This document shows, piece by piece, positions 48,130 through 56,526 of a stretch of DNA of 64,000 nt. Numbering within the stretch: the first letter of the stretch is position 1; every line of letters starts with the position of its first letter. Source of the DNA: Achromobacter anxifer (GTDB lineage: Bacteria > Pseudomonadota > Gammaproteobacteria > Burkholderiales > Burkholderiaceae_B); assembly GCF_903652925.1 (NCBI RefSeq), contig NZ_CAHLAR010000003.1:248001-312000 (forward strand). The letters run 5' to 3'. Under the pieces are notes generated by a model. That model was not told where the DNA came from and made no database searches. It saw nothing but the letters and a program-made list of their open reading frames with translations. The position numbers and the translations under genes are program-made.

Positions 48130-51100
48130 TTATGCCGCTTCGGAGGCCATCATCTGGACGGCCGAATCTATGTCTACCGCAACGATACGCGAAACCCCTT
48201 GCTCTTGCATGGTTACACCGATCAGTTGCTTTGCCATCTGCATCGCGATCTTGTTGTGCGAGATGAACAGGAACTGGGTCTGCTCGCTCATGTTGGCGAC
48301 CAGGTTCGCGTAGCGTTCCGTGTTGGCGTCGTCCAGCGGCGCGTCCACCTCGTCCAGCAGGCAGAACGGGGCGGGATTGAGCTTGAACAGCGCGAACACC
48401 AGCGCGGTCGCGGTCAGGGCCTTTTCGCCACCGGACAGCAGGTGGATGGTGCTGTTGCGCTTGCCCGGGGGCTGGGCCATGACCTGCACGCCGGCGTCGA
48501 GGATTTCCTCGCCCGTCATGGTCAGCTTGGCCTCGCCGCCGCCAAACAGCTTGGGGAACAACTCGCCGAAGTGACCGTTGACGACGTTGAAGGTCTCTTG
48601 CAGCAGCTCGCGGGTTTCGCGGTCGATCTTGCGGATGGCGTCTTCGAGGGTCTCGATGGCGGTCATCAGGTCCTGATGCTGCGAATCCAGGAAGCCCTTG
48701 CGCTCGCGCGAGGTGTTCAATTCGTCCAGCGCCGCCAGGTTGACCGAGCCCAGGGCTTCGATCTGGCGCGAAATGCGGCTGACTTCCGACTGCAGCCAGC
48801 TGGCGCGGCGCCATTCGTCGGGCTGGTTGGCCAGATCCTGGGCCAGCGCCTCGCGATCGACCTCGCGCGCGTTCAGCTGTTCGGTGAACTGCTCTTCGGC
48901 CAGGCGCGCGGCCTGTTCCTGCAGCTGCAATTCCATGATGCGGGCGCGCCGCGGCTCCAGCGTCTGCTCCTGCTGCAGGCGGTCTTCGTCCGCGCCGCGC
49001 AGCAGGGCCGCCAGGTTTTCCAGTTCCTGGCGCGCGCGCGACAGCGCTTCCTCGCGCTCGGCGCGCACTTCCAGGGCGTCCTGCAGGCCGGCCTGGGACG
49101 CCGAGGCGTCCAGCTCGACCAGATCCACCAGCAGCTGCTCCAGCTCGACGCTGCCGCGCTGGCTCTGGTCCGCGGCCAATTGCTGATTGCGTTGCAGGTC
49201 GGTGATGCGGACCTGGATGCCGCGCTCGGCGAACTCGGCTTCCTGGGCGGCGCGCTCCAGTTCGCGCAGGCCGGCGCGCGCGGCTTCAGCCTGGGCCGCC
49301 AGGGTCTCGCCGTCGATCTCGGCGTCGGCGAAACGGGACTGGTGCTCGGCCAGTTCTTCGTCCAGCGCCTCGAAGCGGGCCTCGGCCTCTTCGCGGGCGG
49401 CGCGCAGGTCTTCTTCCTGGACCTTGATCTCTTCCAGGTCCTGGCGCAGGCGCGAGGCGCGCTCGCCGGATTGTTCGGCCTGCTGTTGCAGACGCGAGTG
49501 TTCCAGCTGGATGTCGTGCACCCGGCGGGTAACCTCCGCCACGCGCTGGCGCGCCGGAGCGATGGCCTGGGACACCTGCTGCCAGGCGACTTCGGCGCGG
49601 GCGACCGCGGCGCGCGCCTGGTCGGCGATCAGCTGCTGCGCCTTGATCTCGCGCTGCAGGTTTTCGATTTCCTGCTGGCGCGCTAGCAGGCCGGCCTGTT
49701 CGGAATCCGGCGCATAGAAGCGCACGCTGTGCGCGTCGACCAGATGGCCGGCCTTGACCACGCAGGCGCCGCCCGCGGGCAGGGTGGCGCGCATGGCCAG
49801 GGCCTGGGTCACGTCGGTGGCCGTGTAGATGCCGCCCAGCCACTCGTTGAGCAGCGTGCGCAGGTCGGGATCGGTGATGCGCAGCAGGCTGGCCAGCGGC
49901 GTCAGGCCGGCCGGCGCTGCCGGCGCGGGCGCGGCGGCCGGCAGCTGGTAGAACGCCAGGCGGGCCGGCGGCGCGTCCTCGGCGAAGGCGCGGGCCCAGT
50001 CCAGGCTGCGCACCTCCATGGAGGCCATGCGCTCGCGCAGGGCGGCTTCCAGGGCGGTTTCCCAACCCGGTTCGATATGCAGCTTCTGCCACAGGCGCGA
50101 CAGCCCGGCGAGTTCATGCTTGGCCAGCCAGGGTTCCAGCGCGCCCTGCTTCTGCACGTCTTCCTGCAACTTCACCAGGGCCGACAGGCGGGCCTCCAGG
50201 CGCGCCAGGTTCTGGACGTCGGTCTGGGCAGCGGCCTGGGCGCGGCTGCGCTCGGCATCCGCTTCCGGCACGCGGCCTTCCAGGGTGGCGAGTTCTTCCT
50301 GGGCTTCCTCGAGCTGGTCCTCGCCCGCGACACGGTCGCCGGCCAGTTGCTCCAGGCGCACGGGATCGGGGCTGTGCAGTTCGCGCAGTTCCTGCTGCAG
50401 GCGCTCGCGGCGCTGCTCCAGGGCCTGCATCTGGCGGTCCGCGTCGCGCTGCGACTGCGCCACCAGGGCCAGGTTCTGTTCGACCCGGGCCAGCGCGGCG
50501 CGCATCTCGTCGCGCCCCGAGGCGGCTTCGCGCACGCGCTGCTCCACGGCCGGCAGCGAGGCCTGGGCGTCCTCGGCCTTGGCGCGCGCCTCTTCGGTGC
50601 GGGCGGCGCCGGCGGCCAGGTCTTCCTCGGCCTGGGCGATCTGTTCAGTGCAGTGCTCGCGCTGCGCGGTCCATTCGCCGATCTGCTGCTGCAGCTGGTC
50701 GCGGCGCGCCTGCAGGCGGTTGCGGGAGTCCACGACGTGGCGGATTTCGGCTTCCAGGCGGCTGACCTGGGCATTGGCCTCGTACAGCGCGCCCTGGGCG
50801 GTATGAACGGCATCGCTGGCGGCGTAATGGGCCTGGCGCCGGGATTCCAGCGCGGCCTCGCCCGCCCGCAGGCCGGCAATGGCGGCTTCCAGCTCGTTCT
50901 GGGCCTGGGCCATTTCCTGGGCTTTCTTGGCGCGCTCCTCGCGCGCCCCGGTTTCCTTCAGGAACCACAGCGCATGCTGCTTCTTTTCGCCGTCAGCCTG
51001 GAGCTCGCGGTAGCGCGTGGCGACTTCGGCCTGCGCTTCCAGCTTTTCCAGCTGATTGTTGAGTTCGCGCAGGATGTCTTCGACGCGGGTCAGGTTTTCG

Positions 51101-51663
51101 CGCGTGTCGGACAGGCGGTTCTCGGTCTCGCGGCGCCGTTCCTTGTAGCGCGACACCCCCGCCGCCTCTTCCAGGAACACCCGCAGTTCCTCGGGGCGCG
51201 CCTCAATCAAGCGGTTGATCATGCCCTGGCCGATGATGGCGTAGCCGCGGGCGCCCAGGCCGGTGCCTAGGAAGATGTCGTGGATGTCGCGGCGCCGGAC
51301 CTGCTGGTTATTGACGAAATAACTGCTGGTGCCGTCGCGGGTCAGCACGCGGCGCACGGCGATTTCGGCGTAGGTGCTCCACTGGCCGGCCGCGCGCCCT
51401 TCGCTGTTGTCGAACACCATTTCCACCGAAGCCCGCGCCGCGGGCTTGCGGTTGCCGGAGCCGTTGAAAATGACGTCCTGCATGGACTCGCCGCGCAGTT
51501 CCGAGGCCTTGGCCTCGCCCAGCACCCAGCGCACGGCGTCGATGATGTTCGATTTCCCGCAACCATTGGGACCCACCACGCCCACCAGTTGGCTGGGCAC
51601 GGGAATCACGGTGGGATCGACGAAGGACTTGAAACCGGCGAGTTTTAGCTGAGTAAGACGCAC
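48130..51663 (-). CDS. smc: Chromosome segregation ATPase SMC
   Basis: 1177 aa, full-length condensin ATPase. Walker A GPNGCGKSN at residues 31-39, two long coiled coils rich in Glu/Gln/Arg/Ala (about 170-490 and 660-1000), a hinge at about 510-640, and the C-terminal ABC signature LLSGGEKALTATAL with Walker B FCLLDEVDAPLD. It organises and segregates the chromosome with ScpA/ScpB. It is first in smc-zipA-ligA and divergent from lplT across about 300 bp in which I see no further gene. Confidence 0.98.
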   Translation of the reverse strand: MRLTQLKLAGFKSFVDPTVIPVPSQLVGVVGPNGCGKSNIIDAVRWVLGEAKASELRGESMQDVIFNGSGNRKPAARASVEMVFDNSEGRAAGQWSTYAEIAVRRVLTRDGTSSYFVNNQQVRRRDIHDIFLGTGLGARGYAIIGQGMINRLIEARPEELRVFLEEAAGVSRYKERRRETENRLSDTRENLTRVEDILRELNNQLEKLEAQAEVATRYRELQADGEKKQHALWFLKETGAREERAKKAQEMAQAQNELEAAIAGLRAGEAALESRRQAHYAASDAVHTAQGALYEANAQVSRLEAEIRHVVDSRNRLQARRDQLQQQIGEWTAQREHCTEQIAQAEEDLAAGAARTEEARAKAEDAQASLPAVEQRVREAASGRDEMRAALARVEQNLALVAQSQRDADRQMQALEQRRERLQQELRELHSPDPVRLEQLAGDRVAGEDQLEEAQEELATLEGRVPEADAERSRAQAAAQTDVQNLARLEARLSALVKLQEDVQKQGALEPWLAKHELAGLSRLWQKLHIEPGWETALEAALRERMASMEVRSLDWARAFAEDAPPARLAFYQLPAAAPAPAAPAGLTPLASLLRITDPDLRTLLNEWLGGIYTATDVTQALAMRATLPAGGACVVKAGHLVDAHSVRFYAPDSEQAGLLARQQEIENLQREIKAQQLIADQARAAVARAEVAWQQVSQAIAPARQRVAEVTRRVHDIQLEHSRLQQQAEQSGERASRLRQDLEEIKVQEEDLRAAREEAEARFEALDEELAEHQSRFADAEIDGETLAAQAEAARAGLRELERAAQEAEFAERGIQVRITDLQRNQQLAADQSQRGSVELEQLLVDLVELDASASQAGLQDALEVRAEREEALSRARQELENLAALLRGADEDRLQQEQTLEPRRARIMELQLQEQAARLAEEQFTEQLNAREVDREALAQDLANQPDEWRRASWLQSEVSRISRQIEALGSVNLAALDELNTSRERKGFLDSQHQDLMTAIETLEDAIRKIDRETRELLQETFNVVNGHFGELFPKLFGGGEAKLTMTGEEILDAGVQVMAQPPGKRNSTIHLLSGGEKALTATALVFALFKLNPAPFCLLDEVDAPLDDANTERYANLVANMSEQTQFLFISHNKIAMQMAKQLIGVTMQEQGVSRIVAVDIDSAVQMMASEAA

Positions 51664-51962
51664 AATACGATGACGACGGGGTGGGTTGAACGAAAGGCGT
51701 TAACGGACCTGCCGCACAGATTGCAAACCGGCCCCTGGGGGGCCGGCATACACATGGGTCGTATGATACCGCAGGCAGTCTGTCCCCAAACGTCAGCAAG
51801 GGTCAAGGCGCGTTGTCCCTGAGCGTTGCGGGCGGTCAACTTGCGGGCAAACGCTCAATGGCCGCCATCTGGGCTCCGGCTATACTCCCTGACATTTTTT
51901 TGGCACGACACATAAATTTTCACGCGGACTGGCGGGCGCCAGGCCTGAGAACGGGGACATTC

Positions 51963-53276
51963 TTGAAACGTGGTTTCTATCTGGTCATGGCCGCGCAGGC
52001 CTTCTCGTCATTGGCGGACAATGCGCTGTTCATCGCAGCCATCGCCTTGATACAGGAACTGCATGGGCCGGACTGGCTGGCACCCATGATGAAGTGGTCG
52101 TTCGCGCTGGCTTATGTGGTCCTGGCCGCCTTCGTCGGGGCGCTGGCGGACTCCTTCCCCAAGGGCCGCGTGATGTTCTCCACCAACGCCCTGAAAGTGG
52201 CCGGCTGCATGCTGATGTTCTCGTATGCCAGCATCGGCGTCGCCCCCCAGTACCAGACCTACCTGGTTTGCGCCGCCTACGCCATCGTCGGCATCGGCGC
52301 CGCGGCCTATTCCCCCGCCAAGTACGGCATCGTGACCGAAATGCTGCCCCCGTCCATGCTGGTCAAGGGCAACAGCTGGATCGAAGGCCTGACGGTGTTC
52401 TCCATCATCCTCGGCACGGTGCTGGGCGGCCTGCTGATCTCGTCCTCCGTTTCCACCGCCCTGCTCAGCCACTCGTTCATCGGCAAGCTGGTCCATACGC
52501 CGGCCGAGGCCGCGATCCTGGTCATCGCCTTCGTCTACCTGCTGGCCGCGCTGTGCAACCTGATGATTCCGCACACCCACGTGCGCTATCCGCCGCAGCA
52601 GAAGAACCCGGTGCGTCTCATCCGCACGTTCTGGGGCTATGTCTGTGTGCTCTGGAAGGACAAGCTGGGCCAGATCTCGCTGGCTGTCACCACCCTGTTC
52701 TGGGGCGCCGGCGCCACCTTGCAGCTGATCGTCATCGAATGGGGCCGCAGCCATCTGGGCTACCAGCTGGACAAGGCCTCCATGCTGATGGGCGTCGCCG
52801 CCCTGGGCACGGTGGTCGGCTCCATCCTGGCGGGCCGCATTCCCCTGCGCCGCGCGCTGGCCGTGCTGCCGGTGGGCGCGGCCATGGGCCTGGTCGTGCT
52901 GCTGATGCCGCTGGTCTACTCGCCCTGGAGCGTCTACCTGCTGCTGCTGATCACAGGCGGCCTGGCCGGCTTCTTCGTGGTCCCGATGAACGCGCTGCTG
53001 CAGCACCGCGGCCACGTGCTGCTGTCGGCCGGCCACTCCATCGCCGTGCAGAACTTCAATGAGCAGCTCAACATTCTGCTGATGGTGGCCATGTACACGC
53101 TGCTGCTGTGGCTGCAGTTGCCCATCAACATCATCATCGTGATCTTCGGCACCGTGGTCGCCGTACTGATGGTGGTCTTCATGCGCTGGAGCAAGCGCAA
53201 CCTGCAGGCCAACCCCGAGCTGCACGAGCAGATCGGCCAGGAAGGCCATGGCCGCGCCCTGGACTCGTCGCACTAG
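51963..53276 (+). CDS. lplT: Lysophospholipid transporter LplT
   Basis: 437 aa with 12 predicted membrane helices. The start is placed at TTG 51963 (L/M-KRGFYLVMAAQAFSSLADN), with GGGGA 6 nt upstream, because the protein-like sequence begins there; ATG 51987 is the fallback and the frame to 51813 is unsupported. Marks are SSLADNALFIAAIALIQ, GALADSFPKGRVMFSTNALK and GAAAYSPAKYGIVTEML. It flips lysophospholipids across the inner membrane for reacylation. The Aas acyltransferase partner is not in this window. A strong terminator follows. Confidence 0.9.
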   Translation: MKRGFYLVMAAQAFSSLADNALFIAAIALIQELHGPDWLAPMMKWSFALAYVVLAAFVGALADSFPKGRVMFSTNALKVAGCMLMFSYASIGVAPQYQTYLVCAAYAIVGIGAAAYSPAKYGIVTEMLPPSMLVKGNSWIEGLTVFSIILGTVLGGLLISSSVSTALLSHSFIGKLVHTPAEAAILVIAFVYLLAALCNLMIPHTHVRYPPQQKNPVRLIRTFWGYVCVLWKDKLGQISLAVTTLFWGAGATLQLIVIEWGRSHLGYQLDKASMLMGVAALGTVVGSILAGRIPLRRALAVLPVGAAMGLVVLLMPLVYSPWSVYLLLLITGGLAGFFVVPMNALLQHRGHVLLSAGHSIAVQNFNEQLNILLMVAMYTLLLWLQLPINIIIVIFGTVVAVLMVVFMRWSKRNLQANPELHEQIGQEGHGRALDSSH

Positions 53277-53296
53277 ATGCGCTGACTGCGGCAATG

Positions 53297-53327
53297 AAAA
53301 AACCGGGCTTCGGCCCGGTTTTTTTTT
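53297..53327 (+). terminator. Terminator after lplT
   Basis: Stem of at least 8 bp (AACCGGGC/GCCCGGTT, 53301-53308 with 53313-53320) extended by A/T pairs, TTCG loop, then a long T-run on the plus strand. It lies 20 bp after the lplT stop. Confidence 0.93.
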
Positions 53328-53375
53328 CGACTGCGGGAACCGCGATCTAGGAAGCGCAGCCTCGGAATCGCAATC

Positions 53376-54365
53376 TCAGTTCAGCTGCGCCACCGCCAGC
53401 CGCAGATCCTGCCAGGCGCGCGCCTTCTCGCTCGGGCTGCGCAGCAGATAGGCGGGGTGGTAGCTGACGACCACCGGAATCTCCCGGCCTTCGTCCGTCT
53501 TCAGCTGATGGATGCGGCCGCGCAGGCTGCCGATGGTGGCGTCCGTACCCAGCAGCGTCTGCGCCGCGAAGCGGCCCAGCACCAGGATCCGCTCCGGCTT
53601 GAGCAGCGCGATCTGCCGCGTCAGGTAGGGACTGCAGGCCGCAATCTCTTCCGGCTTGGGATTGCGGTTGCCCGGCGGCCGGCATTTGATGACGTTGGTG
53701 ATGAAGACGTCACGCTCGCGGCTCATGTCCACCGACGACAGCATGGCGTCCAGCAACTGCCCGGAGCGCCCCACGAAGGGCTGCCCCTGGCGGTCCTCTT
53801 GCTCGCCCGGCGCCTCGCCCACCACCAGCCAGCGCGTGGGCTGGCCGCCATGGCCAAACACCGCGTTGCGGCGCCCTTTGCACAGGCCGCAGGCGGAACA
53901 GGCCACGACCTGCTCGCGCATCTCGTCCAGGCTGGCGTTGCGGATCGCCTCGGCCACTGGCACCGGCGGCGGTGGCGGCGCCTCGGCCTCCGTCTTGGGC
54001 GCCGGACGCGGCGGCGGACCGCTGCGGGTCAGGATCGAGGCCGGTATGCCGGGACGGCCAGGGGTTGGCTCGGCAGCGGCGGGAGCGACGGCGACAGGCG
54101 CAGCGGCGGCCGGAGACTCGGCAACCGGCGCTGCGGCGGCCTGTGCCGCAGACTGCGGCACAGGCCGCGCCTCGGCAGCGGACACTTGCACCGACGCCGA
54201 CAAAACCTCCTTGGAAACAATGACTTGCGGATCAACCGCAGGCTGGCTGGGCGCCGGTGCAGGACGCAGCCATAGCCGCTCCATGCCGATCTCGCGCAGC
54301 CAGATGCGCTGCAACGGATTGACGCGGGGCGCGGCCGACGGCGGCGCGGCAGTGGGCTGGCTCAT
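53376..54365 (-). CDS. Family 4 uracil-DNA glycosylase with long N-terminal extension
   Basis: 329 aa from the ATG at 54365, overlapping tsaB-rimI by 4 bp. The catalytic half (about 155-329) has the Fe-S cysteines in ACSACGLCKGRR, NVIKCRPPG and IAACSPYL, the motif GEAPGEQEDRQGQPFVGRSG, and SYHPAYLLR. It removes uracil from DNA. The first 150 residues are a family-atypical extension: MNPLQRIWLREIGMERLW-like start (residues 15-35), then a low-complexity Ala/Pro tract and PPPRPAPKTEAEAPPPPPVP. Many betaproteobacterial UDG4 proteins carry such a tail, with unknown role. Confidence 0.92.
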   Translation of the reverse strand: MSQPTAAPPSAAPRVNPLQRIWLREIGMERLWLRPAPAPSQPAVDPQVIVSKEVLSASVQVSAAEARPVPQSAAQAAAAPVAESPAAAAPVAVAPAAAEPTPGRPGIPASILTRSGPPPRPAPKTEAEAPPPPPVPVAEAIRNASLDEMREQVVACSACGLCKGRRNAVFGHGGQPTRWLVVGEAPGEQEDRQGQPFVGRSGQLLDAMLSSVDMSRERDVFITNVIKCRPPGNRNPKPEEIAACSPYLTRQIALLKPERILVLGRFAAQTLLGTDATIGSLRGRIHQLKTDEGREIPVVVSYHPAYLLRSPSEKARAWQDLRLAVAQLN

Positions 54366-55615
54366 GCCGCCGCTCCATCCGCCGTGAAGCGCTTCTGCAT
54401 GACCAGGGCGTCCTCGCGGCCGCCTTTCTCGGCAGGGTAATAGCCGCGGCGCACGCCGATCTGCAGGTAGCCGTGCCGCTTGTAGAAACTGATGGCCGAC
54501 GCGTTCGACGGCCGCACTTCCAGCAGCACGCCTTCCAGGCCACGTTCGCGCGCCTGCTGCTCGCACCAGCTGAGCAGCGCGCCGCCCAGCCCCTGGCGGT
54601 GCAGCGCCTTGGCCACGGCGATCACCAGCAGATGCGCCACGTCGGGCGCGAACATCAGCACGCAGAACCCCGCCAGCTTGCCTTCGCGCCGCAACACCCA
54701 GGCGCCGTAGCCCGCCGCCAGGGCGTCCGCGAAATTGCCGCGCGTCCAGGGGAAGGCCTGCACGTGCGCCTCCAGCGCCACGACTTCTTCCAGGTCGGCG
54801 TCGGTCATCGGCTGGGGCACCCAGGGCGCCAGCGAAGGTTGAGCCTTGGGATTGCCGCCCTCGCCCCGCATGCGCTCGGCGGTGGTGAAAGCCACCTTGT
54901 CGCGCACGTAGAGCGGTGCCGCCAGTTCCGGCGCCACGGCCTCGCCCCGCATCCAGCCCTGCCGTCCCAGGCGGGCCACGCTGGCGGCTTCCGGCCGCCG
55001 CGCGTCCAGGGCGCGCTGCCACTGGCCGGGATGCTGCATGTCGGACGCGTAGGCGTCCCAGGCGTCGCCAGCCAATACCAGTTCCAACGGCCGGCCGGCG
55101 CGGGCCGACCAGCCCGGCAGATGATGGGCGGTCCAGGGCACGACTTCGGCCGCCGCGATCAGCAGTGGCGCCTGCAGGATCTCCCAGGAGATTTCACCAT
55201 CCGAAACGGCCGCCTGGCGGTAGACCGCCAGATAGACCTCGTTCATACGGGCGTCCAGCGCCACCACGATCGCCTGCTCCGGTGTAGCCGGCACCTGGGC
55301 GGCAACCGCCTGATGAGAGACAATGGGAAGCACCGGGATGCCCAGGCCCAGGCCCATGCCTTGGGCCACCCCGCAAGCCACCCGCAAGCCGGTGAAGCCG
55401 CCCGGCCCCTGGCCGAAAGCCACTGCGTGCAGGGCGCCAGGCGCCAGCCCGGACTCCGCCAGCAGCTCGTTGGCCATGGGCAAGAGCCGTTCCGCGTGCT
55501 CCTGGGAACCCTCGTGTTCCCTGACGCTGACCTCCAGGCGACCATCGACCGCCCGCAACAGGGCCACGCCGCAACGGGACGAAGAAGTTTCCAAAGCCAG
55601 CAGGTTTAGTTCCAT
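54362..55615 (-). CDS. tsaB-rimI: TsaB-RimI fusion protein
   Basis: 417 aa. Residues 1 to about 235 are TsaB (LLALETSSSRCGVALLR, VAFGQGPGGFTGLRVACGVA), a partner of TsaD/TsaE in making t6A37 of ANN-decoding tRNAs. Residues about 265-417 are a RimI-type GNAT acetyltransferase (LEEVVALEAHVQAFPWTRGN, RQGLGGALLSWCEQQAR, LEVRPSNASAISFYKRHGY) that acetylates ribosomal protein S18. The genes are adjacent in many bacteria; here they are one frame with a linker at about 240-265. The downstream glycosylase gene overlaps by ATGA. Confidence 0.93.
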   Translation of the reverse strand: MELNLLALETSSSRCGVALLRAVDGRLEVSVREHEGSQEHAERLLPMANELLAESGLAPGALHAVAFGQGPGGFTGLRVACGVAQGMGLGLGIPVLPIVSHQAVAAQVPATPEQAIVVALDARMNEVYLAVYRQAAVSDGEISWEILQAPLLIAAAEVVPWTAHHLPGWSARAGRPLELVLAGDAWDAYASDMQHPGQWQRALDARRPEAASVARLGRQGWMRGEAVAPELAAPLYVRDKVAFTTAERMRGEGGNPKAQPSLAPWVPQPMTDADLEEVVALEAHVQAFPWTRGNFADALAAGYGAWVLRREGKLAGFCVLMFAPDVAHLLVIAVAKALHRQGLGGALLSWCEQQARERGLEGVLLEVRPSNASAISFYKRHGYLQIGVRRGYYPAEKGGREDALVMQKRFTADGAAA

Positions 55616-55656
55616 AGGTGCAGATTGTACGAAATACCGCGACTCCTCCCCCGGTT

Positions 55657-55678
55657 GTTAGGGGGATGTTAGGGGGAT
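55657..55678 (+). promoter_or_regulatory. Tandem 11-bp repeats, candidate RisA autoregulatory site
   Basis: Two head-to-tail copies of GTTAGGGGGAT with no gap, that is, one helical turn apart, ending at the edge of a possible risA -35 region. OmpR/PhoB-type regulators bind tandem half-sites of about 11 bp, so autoregulation is plausible. Confidence 0.45.
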
Positions 55679-55706
55679 TTCAACCATGGTTCGCAATGTG
55701 TAATAT
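55678..55706 (+). promoter_or_regulatory. Possible risA promoter
   Basis: TTTCAA (55678-55683) and TAATAT (55701-55706) with 17-bp spacing. The -35 is poor, as expected for a promoter that needs an upstream-bound activator. Confidence 0.35.
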
Positions 55707-55757
55707 CTTGTGAACGCCCACTAGCCGCTGGTTCTCGCCACTGTTACATTTCCGGCC

Positions 55758-56492
55758 ATGAATACGCAAAACACCACCCCCACCCGAAAAATCCTCGTCG
55801 TCGACGATGATCCGCGCTTGCGCGATTTGCTGCGTCGGTACTTATCCGAGCAGGGATTCAACGTTTTCGTTGCCGAAGACGCCAAAGAGATGGGCAAACT
55901 CTGGCAACGCGAGCATTTCGACCTGCTCGTGCTGGATCTGATGCTGCCTGGCGAAGATGGCCTGTCCATCTGCCGCCGGCTGCGCGGTGGTCACGACAAC
56001 ACCCCCATCATCATGCTGACGGCCAAGGCGGAAGAAATCGACCGCATCGTCGGCCTGGAGATGGGCGCGGACGATTACCTGTCCAAGCCGTTCAATCCCC
56101 GGGAGCTGCTGGCTCGGATCAACGCGATCCTGCGCCGCCGCGGCACCGAGGAACATCCCGGTGCGCCCAGCCAGGAAAACGAATCCATCGCCTTCGGCCC
56201 CTACACGCTGAACCTGTCCACCCGCACGCTCACGCGCAACGGCGAACAGGTGCCCATCACCACGGGCGAATTCTCGGTGCTGAAGGTATTTGCCCGCCAC
56301 CCCAAGATCCCGCTGTCTCGCGACAAGCTCATGGAACTGGCCCGCGGCCGCGAATACGAAGCCTTCGATCGCAGCCTGGATGTGCAGATCTCGCGCCTGC
56401 GCAAGCTGATCGAACCCAATCCGTCCAAACCCGTATTCATCCAGACCGTCTGGGGTCTCGGATACGTGTTTGTGCCGGACGGTGGTAGCTGA
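55758..56492 (+). CDS. risA: OmpR-family response regulator RisA
   Basis: 244 aa. Receiver domain with acidic pair VVDDDPRLR, phosphoacceptor D60 in LLVLDLMLPGEDG, and lysine in YLSKPFNPREL; then a winged-helix DNA-binding domain (TTGEFSVLKVFARHPKIPLS, REYEAFDRSLDVQISRLRKL). The whole sequence looks very close to Bordetella RisA as I remember it. It is followed by its sensor kinase. Candidate activator repeats lie upstream. Bordetella RisA has been linked to stress, intracellular survival and regulation of virulence-repressed genes. Confidence 0.93.
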   Translation: MNTQNTTPTRKILVVDDDPRLRDLLRRYLSEQGFNVFVAEDAKEMGKLWQREHFDLLVLDLMLPGEDGLSICRRLRGGHDNTPIIMLTAKAEEIDRIVGLEMGADDYLSKPFNPRELLARINAILRRRGTEEHPGAPSQENESIAFGPYTLNLSTRTLTRNGEQVPITTGEFSVLKVFARHPKIPLSRDKLMELARGREYEAFDRSLDVQISRLRKLIEPNPSKPVFIQTVWGLGYVFVPDGGS

Positions 56493-56526
56493 CCGACTCG
56501 CCCGCCCCGGGCAGGAGCGCAGCCTC

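Noticed and set aside
53376-55022. Reading the glycosylase frame back into tsaB-rimI as one protein
   Set aside because: The extension is an off-frame reading of tsaB-rimI; the start at 54365 overlaps its stop in the usual ATGA manner.
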